Source: Arsenicicoccus sp. oral taxon 190
GTDB lineage: Bacteria > Actinomycetota > Actinomycetes > Actinomycetales > Dermatophilaceae
NCBI RefSeq assembly: GCF_001189535.1
Contig: NZ_CP012070.1
Span: 1,550,001 to 1,614,000, forward strand
Length of the DNA: 64,000 nucleotides
Reading direction: 5' to 3'
Positions 26,767-35,557 of the stretch are shown in pieces (position 1 is the first letter of the stretch; each line of letters starts with the position of its first letter). The notes beneath the pieces are model-generated. The model searched no databases. It worked only from the letters and a program-made list of their open reading frames with translations, and had not been told where the DNA came from. The position numbers and the translations under genes were made by a program.

Positions 26767-27713
26767 CCGCTCCCACCCCGTCGCAGGGGCAGCCGCTGGA
26801 CCTCGACGCGCTGGTCGACGCCCTGGTCCAGGTGCTGCGCAGCCTGGCGGCGCTGGCCCAGCTGTCCCCGGAGGAGACCGAGCGGCAGGTTGCCGAGCTG
26901 CTGGCCTTCCTGCGGCGGCGCCTGACGGCCGACTACGAGGTCGACGAGTTCGGCTTCGACGAGGACTTCACGGACCACGCCTACCTGCCGCTGCTGCGGC
27001 CGCTCTACCGCGCGTGGTTCCGGGTCGAGGTGCGCGGGATCGAGCACCTTCCGACCGAGGGGGGTGCCCTGGTCGTGGCCAACCACTCCGGCACGATCGC
27101 GCTGGACGCGTTGATGACACAGGTGGCCGTGCACGACGAGCACCCGGCCCACCGACACCTGCGGCTGCTCGGCGCCGACCTGGTCTTCCGCACCCCCGTG
27201 ATCGGGGACGTCGCCCGCAAGTCGGGGTCCACGCTGGCCGCCGGGGAGGACGCCGAGCGGTTGCTGCGGGCGGGCGAGCTCGTGGGGGTGTGGCCCGAGG
27301 GTTTCAAGGGGGTCGGCAAGCCGTTCAGCGAGCGCTACCGGCTGCAGCGGTTCGGGCGTGGGGGTTTCGTCGCGGCCGCGCTCCGGGCCGAGGTGCCGAT
27401 CGTGCCGTGCGCGATCGTCGGCGCCGAGGAGACCTACCCGATGCTCGGCAACGCGGAGGGCCTGGCCAAGCTGCTGGGCGCGCCCTACTTCCCGATCACG
27501 CCGACCTTCCCGTGGCTCGGGCTGCTGGGGCTGGTGCCGCTGCCGAGCAAGTGGATCATCGAGTTCGGGGAGCCGGTGACGACCCAGGACCTGGGCGCGG
27601 CCGCCGCGGACGACCCGATGCTGGTCTTCGGGCTGACCGACGAGATCCGCCAGACCATCCAGGAGGCGTTGTACCACCTGCTCGCGACGCGCGAGTCCGC
27701 CTTCTTCGGCTGA
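26763..27713 (+). CDS. 1-acylglycerol-3-phosphate acyltransferase-like protein
   Basis: The 316-residue protein has a PlsC-type domain: VVANHSGTIALDALM, where the catalytic His and Asp are spaced H-x6-D rather than the usual H-x4-D, then WPEGFKGVGKPFSERY and VPIVPCAIVGAEE. Related actinobacterial proteins (Rv0502 type) share this variant. It probably acylates a lysolipid at the membrane; residues about 230-262 are hydrophobic. The N-terminal 80 residues are a helical extension. The GTG start at 26763 overlaps the epimerase stop, so the pair is an operon. Confidence 0.8.
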   Translation: MTAPTPSQGQPLDLDALVDALVQVLRSLAALAQLSPEETERQVAELLAFLRRRLTADYEVDEFGFDEDFTDHAYLPLLRPLYRAWFRVEVRGIEHLPTEGGALVVANHSGTIALDALMTQVAVHDEHPAHRHLRLLGADLVFRTPVIGDVARKSGSTLAAGEDAERLLRAGELVGVWPEGFKGVGKPFSERYRLQRFGRGGFVAAALRAEVPIVPCAIVGAEETYPMLGNAEGLAKLLGAPYFPITPTFPWLGLLGLVPLPSKWIIEFGEPVTTQDLGAAAADDPMLVFGLTDEIRQTIQEALYHLLATRESAFFG

Positions 27714-27782
27714 GGTTCATCGACCGAGGTTCTTCCGCTGAGGTTTGCCCGCTGAGCGGCTGGGCCCAGGAGGCGGCTGGGC

Positions 27783-29228
27783 TCAGGAGCCCTTGCAGCC
27801 GAGGTAGCGCTGGGCCCAGTGGGCGGTCGCACCCTCGGCGATGCGGTATCCCGGGTCGGCCTCGGCGTCCACCGTCACCGTGGTGATGCCGAGCAGGTCG
27901 GTGCGGTACCAGCTGTAGCTCACTCCGGGGACGCGCGGCAGGTGCACGATGCCGTTGCCCTCGACGCAGTGGTCCGCGAACCTCGGCGCCGCCGGGATGA
28001 CCGGCACCAGGGTGCTGGTGGGCTCGGGCGACGTGGTCGGTATGCCGGGCGCCGGCGGGGTGCTGGTCGGCGGTACGGGCACCGTCGTCGTGGTCGGCGA
28101 CGTGGGCTGCGGGCCCGGGTCGGTCGGCTCGGGGGAGCGGGTGGGCGTGACCGACGTGGGCACCGGCGGCCGGGGCACGGTCGGCCGGGGCGCGGTGGTG
28201 CGCGGCGGCACGGTGCGCTGGGTCGTGGGCACCGGCCGCGGGGTCCGCGGCGTGAAGATGGGCGGCGGCGGGGTCGTCAGGCGCGGTGACGGGACCCTCG
28301 TGGTCGCGGGGACCGGCGGGGCCGGGACGGAGGCCGGGTCGCTGCTCGCCGGGACGCCAGGCGTGGTGCCGGCCGGGGACGGGCTGGTGGCAGCGGTGGT
28401 CGCCGACGGCGCCGGCACGGTCGTGGTCGCGGGGTTGGCCGGGGCGATGATGCCGGCGCACGCGTCGCCGCAGGACGCCAGCTTGGCGCGCAGCGTGGTG
28501 GCGCCCGCGTCGACGGTCGCCTGCAGCGAGCCGAGGTCCCCCGCGGCGGCGGCGGGGATCTTGCTGCGCAGCGCCTGCAGCCGCGGCTGCGCCCACGCGG
28601 TGAACTCCTGCACCACGGCGAGGTGGCCGGGCTGCCGGTCGGCGTCGAAGGCGGAGAAGAGCTTGGTGTTGCCGGAGTCCACGGACGCGGCGGCGTCCTT
28701 GAGGGAGGTGCGGATCGCCTCGAGGTCCTGCTCGGACCGGTCGGCCAGCACCTCGGTGTCGTCGACGTGCTCCCGGGCCTGCGACAGCAGGGTGCGGCCC
28801 TGCTCGCCGTCGGAGCCGGCGAAGCGGACCTCCAGGCCGTCCACGACGGACCGCACGCCGTAGAGCGCGTCGCCGGGCAGGGCGCCCTGCGAGGCGACAC
28901 CGAGGCCGGTCCCGGCCACGATGACGCCGGCCGCGGCGCCGGCGAGGACCTTGGGCCAGGTGCGGTGGATCGTCACGACGTTGGCGGGGGCGGCGGTGGG
29001 CGCACCGGCGTCGGGGCCGGCTGGCACGGCCGCCGCCTGCGCCTGCAGCCGGGTCCCGAGAGCGGCGACGAAGGCCGGGTCGGGTCCGGGCAGGGACACC
29101 CCGCCCGCCTGGTGAGCCGTCTCCAGCAGCCGGGCCAGCTCGGTGGTGGCGGGCGTCGCGCCGTTGAGCGCGGCCTCGAACGCCTCGGCGTCGCCGCGCG
29201 ACACGAAGTCGACGAGGTTGCGAGCCAT
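27783..29228 (-). CDS. DUF5667 protein, probable membrane-anchored anti-sigma partner
   Basis: The 481-residue protein has a short cytoplasmic N-terminal region (MARNLVDFVSRGDAEAFEAAL), one membrane span at about residues 95-115, and a DUF5667 domain (GDALYGVRSVVDGLEVRFAG, then QGRTLLSQAREHVDDTEVL). A Pro/Thr-rich linker of about 150 residues follows, with an extracellular tail bearing two Cys near its ends. Its gene is 148 bases downstream of an ECF sigma factor on the same strand. By position it corresponds to RsbN, the anti-sigma factor of BldN in Streptomyces. That assignment is inference from context and topology. Confidence 0.7.
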   Translation of the reverse strand: MARNLVDFVSRGDAEAFEAALNGATPATTELARLLETAHQAGGVSLPGPDPAFVAALGTRLQAQAAAVPAGPDAGAPTAAPANVVTIHRTWPKVLAGAAAGVIVAGTGLGVASQGALPGDALYGVRSVVDGLEVRFAGSDGEQGRTLLSQAREHVDDTEVLADRSEQDLEAIRTSLKDAAASVDSGNTKLFSAFDADRQPGHLAVVQEFTAWAQPRLQALRSKIPAAAAGDLGSLQATVDAGATTLRAKLASCGDACAGIIAPANPATTTVPAPSATTAATSPSPAGTTPGVPASSDPASVPAPPVPATTRVPSPRLTTPPPPIFTPRTPRPVPTTQRTVPPRTTAPRPTVPRPPVPTSVTPTRSPEPTDPGPQPTSPTTTTVPVPPTSTPPAPGIPTTSPEPTSTLVPVIPAAPRFADHCVEGNGIVHLPRVPGVSYSWYRTDLLGITTVTVDAEADPGYRIAEGATAHWAQRYLGCKGS

Positions 29229-29376
29229 CTACCCCTCCTTCCGACCGGTGCTGACGGGCACCCGGGCCGCGCGTCGAGACGCGGCCGGGCGGCATGTGCT
29301 CACATGTCTAACGACGACATCGCGCCGAGGTTACGGGCGTGGTCACGTCCCGGCCGGAGCCGGTGGTCGGACGGCC

Positions 29377-30114
29377 TCACAGGTCCTCGCCCTCCAGGGC
29401 TCGCTGCAGGGCCCGGACGGCGCGCAGCTGCAGCTGCTTGACGGCATTCTCCTTCTTGCCCATGACCTCGGCGGTCTCGGCGAGGGACAGGCCCTGCACG
29501 AACCTCAGCGTGACGCACTCGGCCTGCTCGGGCTTGAGCTGGGACACGGCCTGCAGCAGCCGCTGGTCGCGCAGCCGGTCGAGGACCTCGCCGTCGGGGG
29601 CGTCGACCTCGGTGTCGGCGTCGCGCATGTCGGCGGTCGCCACCTCGAGCCGGAACCTCGAGGACTTGGTGTGGTCGACCACGACGTTGCGGGCGATCGT
29701 GACGAACCACGCCGCGATGTCCTTGCCCTGCCACGTGAAGCCCGGCAGCGCGCGCAGCGCCTTCATGAAGGTCTCGCTCGTCAGGTCCTGGGCGGTGTGC
29801 ACGGCCCCGACGCGGACGTAGATGTAGCGGTAGACGACGTCGACGTACCGCTCGTAGAGGCGTCCGAAGGCCTCGGAGTCACCGGTCTGGGCGAGCGCCA
29901 CGAGCGCCCGCACCTGCTCCAGCTCCTCCGGCGACGGGTCCCGCCGCCCCCCGGTCGGGCCCGCAGGGGGCTCGCCGCCCGCCACGGCCATCCACAGCAC
30001 CCGCAGGTCGAGCACGGGAGACGCCGACAGGCCCGCCCCGGACAGGGCGGGCGGGCCGAGCACGGCTCGACGAGCCGCGGTCACCGGGACGAGTCGGGGC
30101 CGGCGAGGGCGCAT
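29377..30114 (-). CDS. ECF sigma factor, BldN-like by position and domain
   Basis: The protein (245 residues from the ATG at 30114) has sigma region 2 (FGRLYERYVDVVYRYIYVRVG, then DLTSETFMKALRAL) and region 4 (LKPEQAECVTLRFVQGLSLAETAEVMGKKENAVKQLQLRAVRAL). About 65 residues precede region 2, long for an ECF factor. Streptomyces BldN also has an N-terminal extension, which is removed by proteolysis. The neighbourhood (DUF5667 partner, glutaredoxin-like gene, rex-hemACD) matches the bldN-rsbN locus near rex in S. coelicolor, from memory. The start is uncertain: 30171 or 29991 are alternatives, and none has a well-placed Shine-Dalgarno sequence. Confidence 0.82.
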   Translation of the reverse strand: MRPRRPRLVPVTAARRAVLGPPALSGAGLSASPVLDLRVLWMAVAGGEPPAGPTGGRRDPSPEELEQVRALVALAQTGDSEAFGRLYERYVDVVYRYIYVRVGAVHTAQDLTSETFMKALRALPGFTWQGKDIAAWFVTIARNVVVDHTKSSRFRLEVATADMRDADTEVDAPDGEVLDRLRDQRLLQAVSQLKPEQAECVTLRFVQGLSLAETAEVMGKKENAVKQLQLRAVRALQRALEGEDL

Positions 30115-30230
30115 GGACTGGCGGATGGATCCTCCTGGAGCCTTGCTGGACGTCGCTCCACAATGGCCCATTCCAGCACAGACCGCCCCCTGCCACGAGC
30201 CCGACGCGACGGCACGGCCCGCTGCGGTCG

Positions 30231-30236
30231 TAGGGT
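30231..30236 (+). promoter_or_regulatory. -10 box for the glutaredoxin-like gene
   Basis: TAGGGT is followed by six bases and the GTG start at 30243. The divergent sigma factor gene begins 128 bases away. Confidence 0.5.
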
Positions 30237-30242
30237 CGTGGC

Positions 30243-30497
30243 GTGGACATCGACCTCACCGCCGCCCGCGTCGTCCTGCTCGGGCGCCCCGGCTGCCACC
30301 TGTGCGACCTGGCCCGCGACGTGGTGCAGCAGGTCGTCGCGGAGACCGGCGACAGCTTCGCCGAGGCCGTCGTGGACGAGGACCCTGTGCTGCTGGAGCG
30401 TTACGCCGAGCAGATCCCGGTGACCTTCGTGGACGGTCGGCAGCACGACTACTGGCGGGTCGACCCGGTGCGGCTGCGGCGTGCCCTGGCGCGATGA
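30243..30497 (+). CDS. Glutaredoxin-like protein (DUF836 type)
   Basis: The 84-residue protein is a small thioredoxin fold with the redox-type motif GCHLC (Cys-x-x-Cys, residues about 18-21) after the first strand VVLLGRP. It also has the cis-Pro region QIPVTFVDGRQ and YWRVDPVRLRRAL at the end. It probably catalyses thiol-disulfide exchange in the cytosol. It lies upstream of rex, a redox sensor, as in mycobacteria and streptomycetes. Confidence 0.85.
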   Translation: MDIDLTAARVVLLGRPGCHLCDLARDVVQQVVAETGDSFAEAVVDEDPVLLERYAEQIPVTFVDGRQHDYWRVDPVRLRRALAR

Positions 30498-30582
30498 CCT
30501 CCGGTCAGCCCGTATGCCGCCCCCGCGGCGCGGCGACCCCGGGGGCCCCCACCCGGGTTTGGGGCGGCCTCGGGGCCCGGCA

Positions 30583-30605
30583 TACCCTGAGCGGTGGTGA
30601 CCACC
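30583..30605 (+). promoter_or_regulatory. rex promoter and overlapping palindrome
   Basis: TACCCT (30583-30588) is a -10 box, and GGTGGT-G-ACCACC (30593-30605) is a perfect six-base palindrome over the predicted start of transcription. It differs from the Streptomyces Rex operator (TGTGAA-N6-TTCACA), which I do not see in this spacer. Confidence 0.4.
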
Positions 30606-30642
30606 CGCTGACCGGGGTGGCCGGAAGGGAGCCCGAGGGGCT

Positions 30643-31317
30643 GTGAGGGTCGAGGCCGCAGAGCGTCGAGAGCTGTCCGACGCCACCGTGCTGCGCCTGC
30701 CGGTGTACCTCGGTGCGGCCCGGGCGCTGGCCCGGTCCGGGGTGTCCAACGTCTCCTCCGACGCGCTGGCGGCCGCCGCCGGGGTGAGCCCCACGATGCT
30801 GCGCAAGGACCTGTCGCACCTGGGGTCGTTCGGGGTGCGGGGCGTCGGGTACGACACGGCGGCGCTGGTCGAGGAGCTGGTCGCGGCGCTCGGCTGCGGC
30901 GAGACCCGCCCGGTCGTGATCGTCGGGATGGGCCGGCTGGGGCAGGCGATCGCCTCCCACGGCGGCTTCGACGGCGACGGCTTCGAGGTGGTGGGGCTCT
31001 TCGACCACGACCCGCAGGTCGTCGGCACCAGCCTTCTCGGCCTGACCGTGCAGGACGTCGGGCGGCTGCCCGCCGCCGTGGCCGACCACGGCTCCCGCGT
31101 CATCGGGGTGGTGGCGACCCCCGCGTCGGCCGCCCAGTCCGTCGCCGACCAGCTGGTGTCCTCCGGCGTCGGCGCCATCCTCAACTTCGCCGCCACCTCG
31201 CTGCAGGTGCCGGCCTCGACCGACGTGCGGGCCGTGGACCTGTCGTCGGAGCTGCGGCTGCTGGCCTACCGGTCCCGCCTCGCCGCGACCTCGGCCCCTG
31301 GAGGTGCCTTCGCGTGA
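30643..31317 (+). CDS. rex: Redox-sensing transcriptional repressor Rex
   Basis: Rex binds DNA when the NAD+/NADH ratio is high and releases it when NADH accumulates, so respiratory genes are induced when electron acceptors are scarce. The 224-residue protein has an N-terminal winged helix (SSDALAAAAGVSPTMLRKDLSHLGSFGVRGVGYD) and a Rossmann domain (VVIVGMGRLGQAIASH, then VGLFDHDPQVVG, and VVATPASAAQ). The GTG at 30643 follows GGAAGGGAG. It heads the heme operon; its stop overlaps the hemA start. Confidence 0.95.
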   Translation: MRVEAAERRELSDATVLRLPVYLGAARALARSGVSNVSSDALAAAAGVSPTMLRKDLSHLGSFGVRGVGYDTAALVEELVAALGCGETRPVVIVGMGRLGQAIASHGGFDGDGFEVVGLFDHDPQVVGTSLLGLTVQDVGRLPAAVADHGSRVIGVVATPASAAQSVADQLVSSGVGAILNFAATSLQVPASTDVRAVDLSSELRLLAYRSRLAATSAPGGAFA

Positions 31318-32807
31318 CCCTGCTCGTCATCGGTCTGTCCCACCGCAGCGCCCCCATCGACATGCTCGAGCGGACCACCCTCGACCAGCCCCGCAGCCGC
31401 GCGCTGCGGGACCGGCTCGCGGCGACCCAGCAGGTCCGCGAGGCCGTGGTCGTCACCACCTGCAACCGCACCGAGGTCTACGCCGACGTCGTCACCTTCC
31501 ACGGCGGCGTCACCGAGATCGGCCAGGCGATCGCCGAGGTCACCGACGTCGACGCGCTCACCCTGCGCGACCACCTCTACGTCCACCACGAGGACCGCGC
31601 CGTCTCGCACACCTTCTCGGTGGCCTGCGGGCTGGACTCCATGGCCATCGGCGAGAGCCAGATCCTCGGCCAGCTGCGCTCGTCGTTGCGCCAGGCGCAG
31701 ACCGGCCAGGAGGTCGGGCCCGAGCTCAACGCCCTCTTCCAGCGCGCGCTGCGGGTCGGCAAGCGGGCCCACACCGAGACCGAGATCGACGACGTGTCGC
31801 TGTCCCTCGTCAGCGCGGGGCTCGACGAGGCCGAGACCGTGCTCGGCCCGCTGGCGGGCCTGTCCGTGATGGTGGTCGGCGCCGGCGCGATGAGCTCGCT
31901 GGCCGTCGCCACCGTCACGCGGGCCGGTGCCCGCGAGGTCGTCATCGCCAACCGGACCGAGGCCAAGGCCCGCCACCTCGCCGAGGCGTATGCCGCCCGC
32001 ACCGTCCCGTGGTCGCACCGCGAGGAGGCGCTGGCCGCCGCCGACGTGGTCATCACGTGCACCGGCGCCGCCGGCCGGCTCGTGTCCCGGGAGGCCGCCG
32101 AGCGCACCGCCGTGCTGCGCGGGCGCCGCCCCCAGGTCTACCTGGACCTCGCGCTGCCCCTCGACGTCGACCCCGCCGTCGCGGAGGTGGACGGCGTGAC
32201 CGTCGTCGGGCTGCAGCGCCTCGGCGAGCTGATGGCCGCCGACGGGCTGGTGCCGGCGCAGGTGCAGCAGGTCCGCGACCTGGTCGTCGAGGAGGTCGCG
32301 GGCTACCTCGCGGCCCGCCGCGTGCAGGCCGTCGCCCCCACCCTCGCCGCCCTGCGCTCGCGGGCGCGGTCGGTCGTGGAGGCCGAGCTGCAGCGTTTCG
32401 ACACCCGCACGCCGGACGTCGACGAGGCCACCCGCCGCCAGGTCGAGCTGACCGTGCACCGCGTGGTCGAGAAGATCCTGCACACCCCCACGGTGCGGAT
32501 GAAGGAGATGGCCGGCACGGACGTCAGCGGCAGCTACGCCGAGGCGCTGCACCGACTCTTCGACCTGGACCCGCACACCGTCGCCGCGGTGTCCGCCGCG
32601 ACCGTCGATCCGCCGGTGGACCTGGCGGAGCCGACCCCGGTCCTGGAGGCCGACCCCGCCGCCGAGGGGACCGACACCACCGAACCCGGGCTGAACGAGC
32701 CCGGCACACCCGAGCTGGCCTCGACGGGGACGCCCGAGCCGACCTCACCCGAGCCCAACCACCCCACCGACCTCGCCCTGGAGACCACCGGAGCCCGCCA
32801 TGCCTGA
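31314..32807 (+). CDS. hemA: Glutamyl-tRNA reductase
   Basis: HemA reduces glutamyl-tRNA to glutamate-1-semialdehyde, the first committed step of heme synthesis. The 497-residue protein has the catalytic Cys in VVTTCNRTEVY, then ESQILGQLRSSL and the NADP-binding VMVVGAGAMSSLAVATV, with IANRTEAKARHLAE after it. The final 70 residues are an acidic Pro/Thr/Glu-rich extension of low complexity, longer than usual. The GTG start overlaps the rex stop, and GGAGGTG lies close by. The order hemA-hemC-hemD-hemB follows without breaks. Confidence 0.95.
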   Translation: MTLLVIGLSHRSAPIDMLERTTLDQPRSRALRDRLAATQQVREAVVVTTCNRTEVYADVVTFHGGVTEIGQAIAEVTDVDALTLRDHLYVHHEDRAVSHTFSVACGLDSMAIGESQILGQLRSSLRQAQTGQEVGPELNALFQRALRVGKRAHTETEIDDVSLSLVSAGLDEAETVLGPLAGLSVMVVGAGAMSSLAVATVTRAGAREVVIANRTEAKARHLAEAYAARTVPWSHREEALAAADVVITCTGAAGRLVSREAAERTAVLRGRRPQVYLDLALPLDVDPAVAEVDGVTVVGLQRLGELMAADGLVPAQVQQVRDLVVEEVAGYLAARRVQAVAPTLAALRSRARSVVEAELQRFDTRTPDVDEATRRQVELTVHRVVEKILHTPTVRMKEMAGTDVSGSYAEALHRLFDLDPHTVAAVSAATVDPPVDLAEPTPVLEADPAAEGTDTTEPGLNEPGTPELASTGTPEPTSPEPNHPTDLALETTGARHA

Positions 32808-33786
32808 CCCCACCGCCCCCACCACGGGAGCCGTGGTGCGGCTCGGGACCCGCCGCAGCGCCCTCGCCACCACCCAGTCCGGCTGGGTCGCCGACCGGTT
32901 GCGGGCCCTCGGCCTCACCGTCGAGCTGGTCGAGATCACCACCGAGGGCGACGTCAACGCGGCACCCCTGACCACGATCGGTGGCACCGGCGTCTTCGCG
33001 AGCGCGATCCGCGAGGCGCTGCTGGAGGGTCGCGTCGACTGCGCGGTCCACTCCCTCAAGGACCTGCCGTCGGCGCCCGAGCCGGGGCTCGTGGTCGCCG
33101 CGGTCCCGGAGCGCGAGGACCCGCGGGACGCGCTGTGCGCCCGCGACGGCCTCAGCCTGGGCGAGCTCCCCGAGGGCGCCGTGGTCGGCACCGGCTCGCC
33201 GCGACGCGCCGCTCAGCTGGCGGCGCTCGGGCTGGGGCTGCAGCCGACCGCCATACGCGGCAACGTCGGCACCCGCCTGCAGCACGTGCGGGACGGTCGG
33301 TGCGACGCCGTCGTCCTCGCGATGGCCGGGCTGTCGCGGCTCGGGCTGCGCGAGCACGTCACCGAGGCGCTCGACCCGGTCCAGATGCTGCCCGCCCCGG
33401 GCCAGGGCGCGCTGGCGCTCGAGTGCCGCGAGGACCACCCGCTGCGGGCCGTCTTCGCCCGGGTCGACGACCCGGACACCCGGGCGCGCGTGGAGGCCGA
33501 GCGCGGGCTGCTCGCTCGCCTGGAGGCGGGCTGCACCGCCCCCATCGGTGCGCTCGCGGAGGTGGTGGAGTCCGAGGACGGGCTCGAGCTGTCGCTGCGG
33601 GCCTTCGTCGGCGCCCCGGACGGGTCGCAGGGGCTGCGCCGCTCGCTGACCGGCCCCTACGACCAGCCCCGTGACCTGGGTCGTCGCCTGGCCGAGCTGC
33701 TGCTGGAGGACGGCGCGGCCGACTTCACCGGCGGGCCGGAGCGACTTGGCAGCGGGACCGAGGTCGGACAGACTGCCACTAAGTAG
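32800..33786 (+). CDS. hemC: Porphobilinogen deaminase (hydroxymethylbilane synthase)
   Basis: HemC joins four porphobilinogens into hydroxymethylbilane. The 328-residue protein has LGTRRSALATTQ, the catalytic region VHSLKDLPS, GTGSPRRAAQL, RGNVGTRLQ and the dipyrromethane cofactor Cys in LEAGCTAPIGA. Its ATG overlaps the hemA stop by eight bases. The last 20 residues after LLEDGAADF are a short non-conserved tail. Confidence 0.96.
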   Translation: MPDPTAPTTGAVVRLGTRRSALATTQSGWVADRLRALGLTVELVEITTEGDVNAAPLTTIGGTGVFASAIREALLEGRVDCAVHSLKDLPSAPEPGLVVAAVPEREDPRDALCARDGLSLGELPEGAVVGTGSPRRAAQLAALGLGLQPTAIRGNVGTRLQHVRDGRCDAVVLAMAGLSRLGLREHVTEALDPVQMLPAPGQGALALECREDHPLRAVFARVDDPDTRARVEAERGLLARLEAGCTAPIGALAEVVESEDGLELSLRAFVGAPDGSQGLRRSLTGPYDQPRDLGRRLAELLLEDGAADFTGGPERLGSGTEVGQTATK

Positions 33787-33815
33787 TCCGACTGACGGGC
33801 AAGGAGCGGGGAGAC

Positions 33816-35483
33816 ATGCGCAAGGGCAGCAGGGCGGGGACGAAGCAGACGCCCCCGGCACCTCAGCAGGCGGTCGGTGAGCGCGCCCACGTGGCCTTCA
33901 TCGGGGTCGGCCCCGGCGACCCCGGTCTCGTGACGCTGCGCGCGGCCCAGCTGCTGGCGCAGGCTCAGGTCGTGGTCGTCGACGGAGCCGACGTGGTCGA
34001 CCTGGTCCGTCGCCACGCCCGTGACGACGCCGAGCTGCTGACCGACCCCGCCGTCGCCGTGGTGCCCGAGCAGGGCGCCCCCGAGCAGCCCCGCTCCGCC
34101 GAGGGGCGCGAGCAGCGGCTGCTCGACGCCGTGACGTCGCTGGCCGACCCCGGTCTCGTGGTCCGCGTGATGAGCGGCGACCCGGGCCTGTTCACCGGGC
34201 TGATCCGAGAGTGCCGGGCCCTCGCCGACGCCGGTGTCCCCTTCGAGGTGGTCCCCGGCGTCTCCATGCTCTCCGCCGTGCCGTTGTATGCCGGGATCCC
34301 GCTCACCTCGCCCGAGTCCCCCCGCCTGCACCTGCTCGACAGCTCGCTGCAGCAGGAGCTCGTGGAGTCCGCGCAGGACGACGTGACCGTGGTGATGCTG
34401 GGCACGCCCGGCCGGCTCGTCGACCAGCTGAGCGCCCTGCTGGAGGCGGGCCGAGACGCCGCGACCCCGGTGGCGCTCACCGACCACGGCTCCACCGCGA
34501 TGCAGCACACCGACGTCACCACCCTGGGGGACGCGGCGCACGTGCTGGACCGGCTGGGGGAGGACGAGCGGCTCCTCGCGATCGTCGGCCGCACCGTGGC
34601 GCTGCGCACCTCGATGAGCTGGTTCGAGAACAAGCCGCTCTTCGGCTGGCAGGTGCTCGTGCCCCGCACCAAGGAGCAGGCCGCCGCCACGACCGAGCGG
34701 CTCGAGCGCTACGGCGCCCGGCCCACCACCGTCCCGACCCTCAGCATCGAGGCTCCCCGCACCCCGCAGCAGCTGGAGAAGGCCATCACGGGCCTGGTGA
34801 CCGGCCGCTACGAGTGGGTGGGCTTCACCAGCGTCAACGCCGTGCGGGCGGTGCGCGAGAAGTTCGACGAGTACGGCCTCGACGCGCGCTCCTTCGCGGG
34901 GCTGCGCATCGCGGCCGTCGGTGGCACCACCTCCGCGGCGCTGCGCGACTGGGGCCTGGTGCCCGACCTGGTGCCGAGCGGGGAGCAGTCCGCCGCGGGG
35001 CTGCTCGAGGAGTGGCCGCCCTACGACGACCTGCTCGACCCCATCAACCGCGTCTTCCTGCCCCGCGCCGACATCGCCACCGACACCCTCGTCGCCGGGC
35101 TGCAGGAGATGGGCTGGGAGGTGGAGGACGTCACCGCCTACCGCACCGTGCGGGCCGCCCCGCCGCCCGCCGAGATCCGCGAGGCGATCAAGACCGGGCA
35201 GTTCGACGCCGTGGTCTTCACCTCGAGCTCGACCGTGCGCAACCTCGTCGGCATCGCCGGCAAGCCCCACCGCGCCACCCTCGTCGCCTGCATCGGCCAG
35301 GCCACGGCCAAGACCGCCGAGGAGCACGGGCTGCACGTCGACGTCATCGCCCCCGAGGCCAGCTCGGACTCCCTCGTCGACGCCCTCGCCGGGCTCGGCT
35401 ACGAGCAGGCGCGGGCGGCCTACGACGCCGGCGACCCCATCGTCCTGCCCAGCAAGCGCCGGCGCCGCCGCCGCTCCAGCTGA
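33816..35483 (+). CDS. cobA-hemD: Uroporphyrinogen-III C-methyltransferase / synthase fusion
   Basis: The 555-residue protein fuses an N-terminal tetrapyrrole methylase domain (VAFIGVGPGDPGLVTLRAAQLL, then MSGDPGLFTG, VVPGVSML and VVMLGTPGRL) to a C-terminal uroporphyrinogen-III synthase (VLVPRTKEQAAAT, WVGFTSVNAVRAV and VVFTSSSTVRNL). HemD makes uroporphyrinogen III from hydroxymethylbilane; the methylase half could divert it to siroheme or cobalamin. Fusions of this type are common in actinobacteria. The methylase half lacks some classical residues, so its activity is less sure. The C-terminus is a basic run (KRRRRRRSS). Confidence 0.9.
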   Translation: MRKGSRAGTKQTPPAPQQAVGERAHVAFIGVGPGDPGLVTLRAAQLLAQAQVVVVDGADVVDLVRRHARDDAELLTDPAVAVVPEQGAPEQPRSAEGREQRLLDAVTSLADPGLVVRVMSGDPGLFTGLIRECRALADAGVPFEVVPGVSMLSAVPLYAGIPLTSPESPRLHLLDSSLQQELVESAQDDVTVVMLGTPGRLVDQLSALLEAGRDAATPVALTDHGSTAMQHTDVTTLGDAAHVLDRLGEDERLLAIVGRTVALRTSMSWFENKPLFGWQVLVPRTKEQAAATTERLERYGARPTTVPTLSIEAPRTPQQLEKAITGLVTGRYEWVGFTSVNAVRAVREKFDEYGLDARSFAGLRIAAVGGTTSAALRDWGLVPDLVPSGEQSAAGLLEEWPPYDDLLDPINRVFLPRADIATDTLVAGLQEMGWEVEDVTAYRTVRAAPPPAEIREAIKTGQFDAVVFTSSSTVRNLVGIAGKPHRATLVACIGQATAKTAEEHGLHVDVIAPEASSDSLVDALAGLGYEQARAAYDAGDPIVLPSKRRRRRRSS

Positions 35484-35557
35484 GCCGGCCCCGAGCCGGT
35501 GACGCCCGGGGCAGCGGGCGGCATACGACACCCCACCCACGTCCTGGAGAGGCACTC

